Under the pieces are notes generated by a model, which searched no databases, had not been told where the DNA came from, and worked only from the letters and a program-made list of their open reading frames with translations. Positions 57,036 through 64,000 of a DNA stretch of 64,000 nt are shown in pieces (positions within the stretch are counted from its first letter, which is position 1; each line of letters opens with the position of its first letter). The DNA comes from Hydrogenobacter thermophilus TK-6. Lineage in GTDB: Bacteria; Aquificota; Aquificia; Aquificales; Aquificaceae. A program made the translations under genes and the position numbers. Where the stretch lies: positions 1,674,001-1,738,000 of the forward strand of contig NC_013799.1 of the NCBI RefSeq assembly GCF_000010785.1, written 5' to 3'.

Positions 57036-57611
57036 TTAAGATTTTAAGTAAAAAGGCTCCAGAAGAAACACATCATCGCCAGCATAACCGCTAATTAGCC
57101 TTTTATACGCATAGAGACCTCCAAAGGCTGAGAAGGGGAAAAACTCAAGGACCACATGGCTTCCCTCTATGTTATGCTCTCTTAGGCTTATGATACTTCC
57201 TGAGGGGATGATATCTTTAAAAACCTTGATTTGGGATAGTCTGTTTTCTTCCATAACTCTGCAAAAAACTGTGTTGCTAACTTTCAGGCACGAAACTTTT
57301 GGAATCTGTGCAGGTGTATAAAGTAGCATCATCTCCAAGTTCTCGTATCCTACGAGAGGCTTACCAAAAAGGTAAGCCCAGCTTTTCATAAATGTTATAC
57401 CTATCCTAACAGAGGTGAGGTACCCTACACCTAAGGAAACCGCATATGCATCATAATCCTCCGGTCTTATGCGGTAGTCCGCAAACACCTTGGGTAGATT
57501 TTCAAGGGCTTTTTTCTGATGGTCCATGTAGCATGTGAATATAACCTTTCCATCCTCCACAACGGAAAAGTTCAGAAAGGAAAAGGAAGTATCAAGGGAA
57601 AAAATACGCAT
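57036..57611 (-). CDS. tsaB: TsaB-like protein (t6A modification partner)
   Basis: The 191-residue protein resembles TsaB, the non-catalytic dimerisation partner in tRNA threonylcarbamoyl-adenosine synthesis. It begins MRIFSLDTSFSFLNFSVV and has SLGVGYLTSVRIGITFMKSW near residue 59, matching the GPGSFTGLRIGI signature with changes. The ASKHA fold is otherwise preserved, and the protein is a little short and divergent. It starts 21 bp from the divergent degT-type gene; TATTAT lies 8 nt before its ATG. Confidence 0.75.
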   Translation of the reverse strand: MRIFSLDTSFSFLNFSVVEDGKVIFTCYMDHQKKALENLPKVFADYRIRPEDYDAYAVSLGVGYLTSVRIGITFMKSWAYLFGKPLVGYENLEMMLLYTPAQIPKVSCLKVSNTVFCRVMEENRLSQIKVFKDIIPSGSIISLREHNIEGSHVVLEFFPFSAFGGLYAYKRLISGYAGDDVFLLEPFYLKS

Positions 57612-57632
57612 CTTTAATTATAATAAATCAGG
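57612..57632. promoter_or_regulatory. 21-bp divergent promoter space, tsaB-like / degT-like
   Basis: The space is almost all A/T. On the plus strand TATAAT (57619-57624) ends 8 nt before the degT-type ATG. On the minus strand TATTAT, overlapping the same bases, ends 8 nt before the tsaB-like ATG. No SD fits the plus-strand gene well, although AGG precedes its ATG. Confidence 0.5.
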
Positions 57633-58682
57633 ATGATCAGGATTATTGAGCCGAGATTTTCGGAAGAGGAAAAGCTTGCCATCAATGGTATCTTAGAGAG
57701 CCATCAGATCACCAGAGGCGAATGGACAAAGAGGTTTGAAGAGGAGTTTGCAAGATACTTGGGAGTAAAGCATGCTTTTACTGTTTGCTCCGGTACTGTT
57801 GCGCTCTTTATTGCTTTAAAAGCCATAGGTGTTGAGGGCAAGAAGGTGGTGGTGCCGGCCATGAGTTTCATGGCAACCATTGATGCGGTGCTTCTGGCGG
57901 GCGGTATTCCCATTGTGATTGATGTGGATGAGTATTACACCATGGATGTTTCTCAGCTGGAGCATGTAGCAAAAAGATACAAGCCGGTGGTGGCTCTTCC
58001 TGTGCATCTTTACGGACAGACTGCCAACATGGAAGACATACTTTACCTTTCCGAAAGGTATGGCTTTTTGGTGCTTGAGGATGCGGCACAGGCACATGGT
58101 GCAGAGTATAAAGGTAAAAAGGCAGGCGCTTTAGGTCACATATCAGCCTTTAGCTTTTATGCGTCAAAAAATGTCCCAATGGGAGAGGGTGGAGTGATAG
58201 CCACCGACGATGATGCTTTGGCAAAGCAGGTAAAAAAGTGGATAGATTTTGGAGATCATCCGGCCTTTAATGTGAGAATCACGGAATTTCAGGCAGCCAT
58301 AGGAAGCATTCAGTTAAAGTACCTGGATGAAAAAAACAGAAGGAGAAGACAGGTAGCAAAAAGATACGAAGAACACCTTAGCGGATATCTTACCACCCCA
58401 TCAGAGAGAGAAGGAGCTTATCATGTCTATCACCTTTACACCTTAAGGCATACTCAGAGGGACAGGATAATACAGCACCTTAAGGATAGAGGTATTGATG
58501 CAAGGATTTACTACACTTACCTTCTTAATGAGATAAGGGATGCCGAGCATATGCCCCTTGAGAGAGCAACGCGTTTTAAAAAGGAAGTCTTTTCCATACC
58601 GGTGCATCCATACCTGACGGATGATGAGGTGGACTACATCATAGAAGGTGTACTTTCTGCCGCTCAAGTGTTTATAACATGA
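57633..58682 (+). CDS. DegT/DnrJ/EryC1-family sugar aminotransferase
   Basis: This 349-residue PLP enzyme transfers an amino group to a keto sugar, usually a nucleotide sugar destined for LPS. Motifs include EEFARYLGVKHAFTVCSGTVAL near residue 35, LEDAAQAHGAEYKGKKAG near residue 149, and the PLP lysine in SFYASKNVPMGEGG near residue 180. It starts an operon with lpxA and glmU, which fits a cell-surface sugar role. The 3' end overlaps the next gene by ATGA. Confidence 0.88.
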   Translation: MIRIIEPRFSEEEKLAINGILESHQITRGEWTKRFEEEFARYLGVKHAFTVCSGTVALFIALKAIGVEGKKVVVPAMSFMATIDAVLLAGGIPIVIDVDEYYTMDVSQLEHVAKRYKPVVALPVHLYGQTANMEDILYLSERYGFLVLEDAAQAHGAEYKGKKAGALGHISAFSFYASKNVPMGEGGVIATDDDALAKQVKKWIDFGDHPAFNVRITEFQAAIGSIQLKYLDEKNRRRRQVAKRYEEHLSGYLTTPSEREGAYHVYHLYTLRHTQRDRIIQHLKDRGIDARIYYTYLLNEIRDAEHMPLERATRFKKEVFSIPVHPYLTDDEVDYIIEGVLSAAQVFIT

Positions 58683-60247
58683 AGTCTACCAACCTACCCT
58701 TGACTGTTAAGGAGTTTGATGAGGCGCTGTGTGGCAGATGTGCAGGCTGTGGATGTTCGTGCGGATACATCCTTTACTGTAAGGATGGTATCATAGCCGA
58801 CCTTTATGGGCATCCTGCAGACCCAAACGGTGTGGGAAGTCTCTGCACAAAAGGCATAACATACATCCAAGCCACAGATACAAACCCTCTCAGATTGAAA
58901 GAAGCTTACCTTAAGGAAGGGGAGAGCTACAGAGAAGTCTCCTTGGAGCAAGCACTTGCGGTGGCGAAGGAGAAGACAAGAAACAGAAGGATAGCCTTTT
59001 TGTTGGATAGATGGACTGGACTTGAGGAGTATGTGCTTGCCAGCAGTATAACAGAGCTTGTCTTTACGGATGCCCCTTACCTGCCCTTTAAAGCTTCAAG
59101 TGTAAAACCTCAGGATTGGAAGGACAGAAGGTTCATCTTGTCTGTTGAAGCCGACCCCGTCTTTTCTGAAGTTATGTCCACAAGGTGGATAGTAGATGCT
59201 GTAGAAAAAGGCGCTTATCTTTACGCTTTATCCTCAAGATACTCAACCCTCTGTGCCAAAGCAAAAGAATCTCATCTTATGCCTCCTTACCTTAGCTTGG
59301 AGCTTCTAAACAGAGTGCTAAACCCAGAAGAGGAGGACCCAAAAGCAAGCTTTATAAAAAGAAGCCTAAAACTCATAAAACCCTCCCTTGTGCTGATAGG
59401 CTCCTGCTTGCTTTCCTCCCCCTTCAGAGAGCATATCATTACCTTTCTGAAAGAGGCAAGAAGGAAGTTTGGCATAGACTACTCTATAGTGGGGGATGTT
59501 ATGCCCTTCCCCTCAAAAAGTCTCAAGGAGATAAATCAGGAAGAGTTTGATGTTCTGATAGTTTTTGGGAACATCTTGAGATTCCTAAAGGATGAGGAGC
59601 TTGAAAGTCTAAGGAGTAAGTTTGTCATACACTTTACCATGTTTCCCAACTTCACATCCCACCATGCACACCTTATTATCCCAGTCAAAAACTTTACAGA
59701 GAGAGAGTTTATAAACTACAGACACGGCTTTGGGTTTTTGAGTTATAGTCCCAAGAGTTTAAGCAGAGAGAAATACATACACCCCTATGAGTTTCTCTCT
59801 CAGGTATTTGGTTTAAAGGTAGATTTAAAAGAGTTTTTGCTAAATTACGGCGTAGATTACCAAGAGCTAAAGGAGGTAGGTCAGGCGGACCTTAAACTTC
59901 CCACAGTGGAAGCTTATAACCCCCATCCCTACGAGGAGTTAAAGAAAAGCATTTATATATACACCGACAACACCCTCGTGGAAGAGCTGGGACACTGGTA
60001 CACATGGACGCACGATATGGAAAAGTATCAGATGGCTTATATGAACGAAAGGACTGCAAAGGAGCTGGGAATAAAAGACAGCCTAAACCTCAGAGGATAC
60101 CAATTTAAGGTTATCATAACACCCAACATAGCGGATGGAGTGATCTTTATCCCCTCTTCTTATGAGGAGCACCAGCCCTTTCATCCGGGCATCAGCGTAG
60201 GAAGGTTTCTCAAAGAGCCTTATAACAGGTTTGAGGTTATCAAATGA
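58679..60247 (+). CDS. Molybdopterin-oxidoreductase-like protein, shortened
   Basis: The 522-residue protein has the N-terminal Fe-S element of the molybdopterin oxidoreductase family (C18, C21, C24, C26, C28 and C34, with GVGSLCTKG at C56). The C-terminal dinucleotide-binding domain contains TDNTLVEELGHWYTWTHDME and a GVIFIPSSYEEHQPF stretch. It is much shorter than formate dehydrogenases or nitrate reductases (700-1000) and no clear metal-ligand Cys, Sec or Ser is seen. It may be a degenerate, NuoG- or FwdB-like protein. Partners are not adjacent. It is coupled to both neighbours. Confidence 0.68.
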   Translation: MKSTNLPLTVKEFDEALCGRCAGCGCSCGYILYCKDGIIADLYGHPADPNGVGSLCTKGITYIQATDTNPLRLKEAYLKEGESYREVSLEQALAVAKEKTRNRRIAFLLDRWTGLEEYVLASSITELVFTDAPYLPFKASSVKPQDWKDRRFILSVEADPVFSEVMSTRWIVDAVEKGAYLYALSSRYSTLCAKAKESHLMPPYLSLELLNRVLNPEEEDPKASFIKRSLKLIKPSLVLIGSCLLSSPFREHIITFLKEARRKFGIDYSIVGDVMPFPSKSLKEINQEEFDVLIVFGNILRFLKDEELESLRSKFVIHFTMFPNFTSHHAHLIIPVKNFTEREFINYRHGFGFLSYSPKSLSREKYIHPYEFLSQVFGLKVDLKEFLLNYGVDYQELKEVGQADLKLPTVEAYNPHPYEELKKSIYIYTDNTLVEELGHWYTWTHDMEKYQMAYMNERTAKELGIKDSLNLRGYQFKVIITPNIADGVIFIPSSYEEHQPFHPGISVGRFLKEPYNRFEVIK

Positions 60248-60924
60248 TAGTAAGCCTGTGCAGAAGAAGAAAGAGAAGTTCTCCTTTTATGTTAAGGACT
60301 TTTGGGCTTTCTGAGGAAGTGCTAAAACACTATCAACATAAAAGATGGGTAGGAGGAGCAGACCTTTACTTTAATACAGAGCAGGAAAAGGAGGAGGCTT
60401 ACAAAAGACTGAAAGAGTTTGTTTATGCGGACTCTCCCAAAGAGATGGAGGAGGTGGTAGTTGATATGCTAAAAAAAACTGGACTAAAGCTTGCCACCGC
60501 AGAGAGCTGTTCTGGAGGTCTCCTGTCTGCAAGAATTGTAAATGTGCCCGGAAGCTCCAAGGTCTTTTTGGGAAGCTTTGTAGTTTATGCCAATGAGCTA
60601 AAAACCAAACTGCTGAGTGTTGAGGAAAGTCTCCTCAAAGAGTTTGGGGCTGTGTCTGCTGAAGTCTGCAGGGCTATGTGTGTGGGCGCGCTGGAAGAGA
60701 CGGATGCGGACATATCTATAGCCATAACAGGTATAGCAGGTCCAGAAGGAGGCACAGAAGAAAAGCCCGTAGGTCTTACTTTTATAGGCATAGGGACTGA
60801 CAGCGAGGTGATGGTGGAAAGATACCAGCTCAAAGGACAGAGGAACCAAAACAGGTTTCTCTCCACACAGATAGCTCTTGACATGCTAAGAAGATTTTTA
60901 CTAAAGAGGTATATAAATGATTAA
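60244..60924 (+). CDS. CinA-type nicotinamide-nucleotide amidase without MoCF domain
   Basis: The 226-residue protein keeps the CinA linker/KH-like region (LRTFGLSEEVLKHY, about residues 17-30) and the C-terminal PncC amidase domain (ATAESCSGGLLSARIV near residue 85, VYANELKTKLL, ITGIAGPEGGTEEKPVGL). The N-terminal molybdopterin-binding-like domain of full CinA (about 170 residues) is missing. It should deamidate NMN for NAD salvage. ATGA overlap joins it to the molybdopterin-enzyme-like gene. Confidence 0.85.
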   Translation: MIVSLCRRRKRSSPFMLRTFGLSEEVLKHYQHKRWVGGADLYFNTEQEKEEAYKRLKEFVYADSPKEMEEVVVDMLKKTGLKLATAESCSGGLLSARIVNVPGSSKVFLGSFVVYANELKTKLLSVEESLLKEFGAVSAEVCRAMCVGALEETDADISIAITGIAGPEGGTEEKPVGLTFIGIGTDSEVMVERYQLKGQRNQNRFLSTQIALDMLRRFLLKRYIND

Positions 60925-61711
60925 AGTACATCCCACCGCAATAATAAGCGGAAACGTAAATTTGGAAGAGGATGTAGAAATAGGACCGTATAGCGTGATA
61001 GAGGGAAGCATCACAATAGGCAGGGGCACCAAGATAGGCGCAAGAGTAAGCATAAAGGGCAAGGTGAGCATAGGAGAAGACTGCAAAATATATGACGGTG
61101 CAGTCATAGGTGAAGAACCCCAGCACCTTAAATATGCAGGAGAGGAGAGCGAAGTCGTCATAAAAAATCGCGTTATAGTGAGGGAGTATGTCACCATCCA
61201 CCGGGGGACAGCCATAGGCACTATGAAAACCATAATAGAGGATGATGTTATGCTAATGGCGTACTCTCATGTAGCCCATGACTGCATAGTCAGAAGGGGA
61301 GTTATCATGGCAAACTGTGCCACACTGGGAGGACATGTGGAGGTGGGGGAGTATGCCTTCATAGGGGGTCTTTCTGCAGTGCATCAGTGGGCAAGGGTGG
61401 GTTCTTACTCAATGGTGGGGGGACTCTCAGGTGTTTCCTTAGACATACCACCCTACACAAGAGCATCCGGCCAACACGCGCTACTTTACGGTATAAACAC
61501 CGTAGGCTTGCAAAGGAGAGGTTTTGACAGAGAAGTTATAAACATCTTAAAGAAAGCCTACAGAGTGCTTTTCAGAAGCGGTATGCTAAAAAGGGAAGCA
61601 ACGGAGCTTCTAATGAGAGAATTTGGCAGCTATCAGGAAATAAGACATCTTGTAGAATTTATAAACACCAGCAAAAGAGGAGTAGCAAGGGATGCAGGAG
61701 GTAAAGTATGA
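60917..61711 (+). CDS. lpxA: UDP-N-acetylglucosamine acyltransferase
   Basis: LpxA is the first acyltransferase of lipid A synthesis. The 264 residues begin MIKVHPTAIISGNVNLEEDV and form a left-handed beta helix of hexapeptide repeats. The catalytic-His region is AYSHVAHDCIV near residue 116, followed by GGHVEVGEYAFIGGLSAVHQ. A C-terminal helical domain follows. It overlaps the cinA-like gene by 8 nt and glmU by 4 nt, and complements lpxC and kdsB at the window start. Confidence 0.96.
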   Translation: MIKVHPTAIISGNVNLEEDVEIGPYSVIEGSITIGRGTKIGARVSIKGKVSIGEDCKIYDGAVIGEEPQHLKYAGEESEVVIKNRVIVREYVTIHRGTAIGTMKTIIEDDVMLMAYSHVAHDCIVRRGVIMANCATLGGHVEVGEYAFIGGLSAVHQWARVGSYSMVGGLSGVSLDIPPYTRASGQHALLYGINTVGLQRRGFDREVINILKKAYRVLFRSGMLKREATELLMREFGSYQEIRHLVEFINTSKRGVARDAGGKV

Positions 61712-63093
61712 AAGCTGTAATACTATCCGCTGGGTTGGGGACAAGGTTCAGAAGTGAAAAGCCCAAAGTGCTACATACTATACTGGGTAAGCCTATGCTA
61801 TGGTATGTCCTGCAAGCTGTAAAAGGCAGTGGTATTCAAGAGATAGGCGTGGTTATAAGTTATATGGGAGAGCTAGTGGAGAAGGCATTAGAAGGTGAGC
61901 AAGTGATGTTTTACCATCAGAAGAACCCAAAGGGTGGCACTGCTGATGCTTTGCTCTCTTCTGCAGACATGTGGAGGTCTTACGATGGATATGTGCTGGT
62001 TATAAATGGGGATGCTCCGCTGGTAAGTGCTCAAACTCTTAGAAACATGCAAAGGTTTTTACATATGGTTGAAGAGTATGAAGATGAAAGGCTGAGCGGT
62101 GTAATCCTTACGGGCTTTTTGCCAGACCCCACAGGCTACGGCAGGGTGGTGAAAGACAGCAATGGAAATGTTATTAAGGTGATAGAAGAAAAGGATGCGA
62201 ATTTTGAGGAAAAGAAAATAAACGAAGTAAACGGCGGAGTTTACATCTTCTATGCACCTCACCTTATTGAGTGCGCATTTTTCATAAAGCCTAACGAAAA
62301 GACAGGAGAGCTGTATCTTACGGATGTTTTTAAGGTCATGTATGAGAGGGGGTATAAAGTAAGGACTTTTATGGCGGAGGATGCTGTGGAGGTGATGGGG
62401 GTAAATACAAGGTGGGACATGGCGGTGGCAGAAAACGTGATAAGGCTCAGGATACTCCAACATTGGGCTAATATGGGCAACACTCTGCATCAGCCGGAGA
62501 GCATATGGATAGAACCCGATGTTAGCTTGGAAGGTGATGTGGAGGTGCACCCTAATGTGTCTCTGAAGGGAAAAACTAAGGTAGGGAAAGGAAGCATTAT
62601 TGGAAAGGGATGTCTAATAGAAAACTCCATACTTGGGCAGGCTGTGGTGCTGGAGCCTTACTCCATAGTGAGGGATAGCATCATAGAAGATGGAGCTTGT
62701 ATTGGACCCTTTGCTCACATAAGAAATCAGAGCAGAGTAGGACAGAATAGCCACATAGGAAACTTTGTAGAGGTAAAAAAGTCCTTAGTAGGAAGGGATG
62801 TAAAGGCAAAGCATCTGGCGTACATAGGCGATGCTCACATAGGAGAAAACACCAACATAGGGGCGGGTGTGGTTTTTGCCAACTTTGATGGTAAGAAAAA
62901 GTACGAGACTTATGTAGGCAGTAATGCCTTTGTAGGTAGCAACTCACTTCTTATAGCACCCTTAAAGGTCGGCAATTTTGCTTACATAGCAGGGGGTTCA
63001 GTGGTAAATAAGGATGTGCCGGACGGAGATCTTGCCATTTCAAGGCCTCAGCTCAGACTTTTAAAAGGCAAAGGGGAAGAGAAGCTAAAATGA
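61708..63093 (+). CDS. glmU: Bifunctional GlmU: GlcN-1-P acetyltransferase / GlcNAc-1-P uridylyltransferase
   Basis: GlmU makes UDP-GlcNAc for peptidoglycan and LPS. The 461 residues have an N-terminal pyrophosphorylase domain ([29 protein letters not shown]) and a C-terminal left-handed beta-helix acetyltransferase ([51 protein letters not shown]). It directly supplies the LpxA substrate encoded upstream, and is coupled to it and to mtnP by 4-nt overlaps. Confidence 0.96.
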   Translation: MKAVILSAGLGTRFRSEKPKVLHTILGKPMLWYVLQAVKGSGIQEIGVVISYMGELVEKALEGEQVMFYHQKNPKGGTADALLSSADMWRSYDGYVLVINGDAPLVSAQTLRNMQRFLHMVEEYEDERLSGVILTGFLPDPTGYGRVVKDSNGNVIKVIEEKDANFEEKKINEVNGGVYIFYAPHLIECAFFIKPNEKTGELYLTDVFKVMYERGYKVRTFMAEDAVEVMGVNTRWDMAVAENVIRLRILQHWANMGNTLHQPESIWIEPDVSLEGDVEVHPNVSLKGKTKVGKGSIIGKGCLIENSILGQAVVLEPYSIVRDSIIEDGACIGPFAHIRNQSRVGQNSHIGNFVEVKKSLVGRDVKAKHLAYIGDAHIGENTNIGAGVVFANFDGKKKYETYVGSNAFVGSNSLLIAPLKVGNFAYIAGGSVVNKDVPDGDLAISRPQLRLLKGKGEEKLK

Positions 63094-63923
63094 TAGGCAT
63101 AATAGGTGGGAGCGGTCTTTACCATTTGGAAGGAGCTGGCACAGTCAAAGAAGTTAGCATCTCAACACCTTTTGGAGAGCCTTCATCTTCAATACTTATT
63201 TTAGAAGTAGAGGGCAAAGAGGTGGCATTCCTTTCAAGACACGGCAAAGGACACATATATCCCCCTCACTTAGTTCCTTACAGGGCAAACATCTGGGCAT
63301 TAAAAGAGCTGGGAGTAAGCAGAATACTATCAGTTTCTGCGGTAGGGGGTATAAAGGAGAGTCTAAGCCCGGGAGATTATGTGGTAATAAGCGATTTTAT
63401 AGACCTCACCAAAGGCAGAGAGTCCACCTTTTACGAAGGCATAAGGTCCAGAAAAGTTGACGGAGATGATTTAGTGTCAAGGCTTTTGAGAGAAGGGAAA
63501 GTGGTTCACATAGATGTCTCGGAAGCCTACTGTCCACAGATGAGAGGTGTGCTGTGTGCAGTGCTTGAGAGATTAAAGCTTTCCTTTCACAGCCAAGGTG
63601 TTTATGCATGCACAGAAGGTCCAAGGTTTGAAACACCATCGGAGATAAGAGCTATAAAGATTTTGGGAGGGGATGTGGTGGGAATGACAGGCTACCCAGA
63701 GGTGGTGCTATCAAGAGAGCTAAGTATGTGCTATGCATCTATTTGCGTAGTTACCAATCCAGCGGCAGGCGTATCAAAGCACAGACTCACCAGCCAAGAG
63801 GTCATAGAGCTTATGAAGAGGAAGGAGGAGGAGCTAAAGAAGGTAATAGCAGAATTCGTTAAAAGCCTTCCAGAAGAGAGGACCTGTCAGTGTGGAAAAT
63901 CCCTTGAAGGTGCGCAAGTTTAA
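63090..63923 (+). CDS. mtnP: S-methyl-5'-thioadenosine phosphorylase family protein
   Basis: This enzyme cleaves methylthioadenosine (or a related purine nucleoside) with phosphate, salvaging the by-product of polyamine synthesis. The 277 residues show [14 protein letters not shown] at the N-terminus, [21 protein letters not shown] near residue 48, [17 protein letters not shown] near residue 82, [16 protein letters not shown] near residue 174 and [13 protein letters not shown] near residue 194, matching MtnP. A purine nucleoside phosphorylase activity is the alternative. Confidence 0.93.
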   Translation: MIGIIGGSGLYHLEGAGTVKEVSISTPFGEPSSSILILEVEGKEVAFLSRHGKGHIYPPHLVPYRANIWALKELGVSRILSVSAVGGIKESLSPGDYVVISDFIDLTKGRESTFYEGIRSRKVDGDDLVSRLLREGKVVHIDVSEAYCPQMRGVLCAVLERLKLSFHSQGVYACTEGPRFETPSEIRAIKILGGDVVGMTGYPEVVLSRELSMCYASICVVTNPAAGVSKHRLTSQEVIELMKRKEEELKKVIAEFVKSLPEERTCQCGKSLEGAQV

Positions 63924-63929
63924 TTAATT

Positions 63930-64000
63930 ATGAGCATAAGAAGGGAGAAACTCACCAAACTTTTAAAGGAAGAAATAGCTGAGATCTTAAGGGAAGCTCA
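63930..64000 (+). CDS. rbfA: Ribosome-binding factor A (N-terminal fragment at window edge)
   Basis: The 23 complete codons visible read MSIRREKLTKLLKEEIAEIL followed by REA, the typical N-terminus of RbfA, a cold-shock and 30S maturation factor that binds near the 16S 5' end. The start follows mtnP by 6 bp in an A/T-rich stretch without a clear SD. The rest lies beyond the window. Confidence 0.8.
   Translation, partial: MSIRREKLTKLLKEEIAEILREA

Overview
This window looks like a chromosome segment of a chemolithoautotrophic thermophile of the Aquificaceae (Hydrogenobacter, Thermocrinis or Aquifex relatives). The clues are the gene content: a sulfur-oxidising heterodisulfide-reductase-like (sHdr) cluster with lipoate-binding proteins, tandem small [4Fe-4S] ferredoxins beside sucCD (as expected for a reductive TCA cycle), futalosine-pathway menaquinone synthesis (mqnC), an archaeal-type phosphoglycerate mutase, lipid A genes, and very tight packing of many short operons. 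The genus is inferred, not proven. There is no stretch longer than 300 bases without a gene.

Layout. 1-4.7 kb: mnmE (cut by the window edge), an aminotransferase, a DksA-like protein, hemD, lpxC and kdsB. 4.8-9.4 kb: peroxiredoxin and an unusual thioredoxin-reductase-like flavoprotein, a DUF2283/DUF4258 pair, proB and an MDR dehydrogenase. 9.4-13.3 kb: alaS-rpmE-prfA. 13.3-21 kb: a minus-strand run of a four-cluster Fe-S protein, a hypothetical gene, apgM, mqnC, bioH, bioC, an HtrA protease, an RpoS-like sigma factor and truB. 21-22.7 kb: a solitary TnpB element with hairpins at its 3' end. 22.7-28.2 kb: serA, a lytic transglycosylase and dnaE.

28.2-40.7 kb (minus strand) is the metabolic centre of the window. 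tusA, two DsrE-type genes, hdrC1-B1-A-hyp-C2-B2, a lipoate-binding protein, a thioredoxin-like protein, a third DsrE, a second lipoate-binding protein and two radical-SAM proteins that resemble the LipS1/LipS2 lipoyl synthases lie in one direction, with rdgB, a FUN14 protein and a DUF309 protein translationally coupled at the end. TusA and DsrE proteins would carry sulfane sulfur, the sHdr complex with lipoyl proteins would oxidise it, and the radical-SAM pair would supply the lipoyl sulfur atoms. Promoter-like signals with inverted or direct repeats precede tusA and hdrC1.

40.7-47.6 kb: a CAT-anticodon tRNA, a VTT membrane protein, an MBL hydrolase, two ferredoxins, sucD-sucC, an exonuclease, dnaJ and an O-antigen-ligase-like protein. 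47.6-51.8 kb: argS, two SPOR-domain proteins and an orphan DNA methyltransferase. 51.8-57.6 kb (minus): tsaB-like, ykgJ-like, tilS, ftsH, leuC and a Mut7-C protein. 57.6-64 kb (plus): a coupled operon of a DegT aminotransferase, a degenerate molybdopterin-enzyme-like protein, a CinA lacking its N-terminal domain, lpxA, glmU, mtnP and the start of rbfA.

Two architectural habits recur. Many genes have a TATAAT-like hexamer ending 6-9 nt before the start codon, suggesting leaderless mRNAs, often in divergent pairs only 13-21 bp apart. Convergent genes often overlap at their 3' ends.
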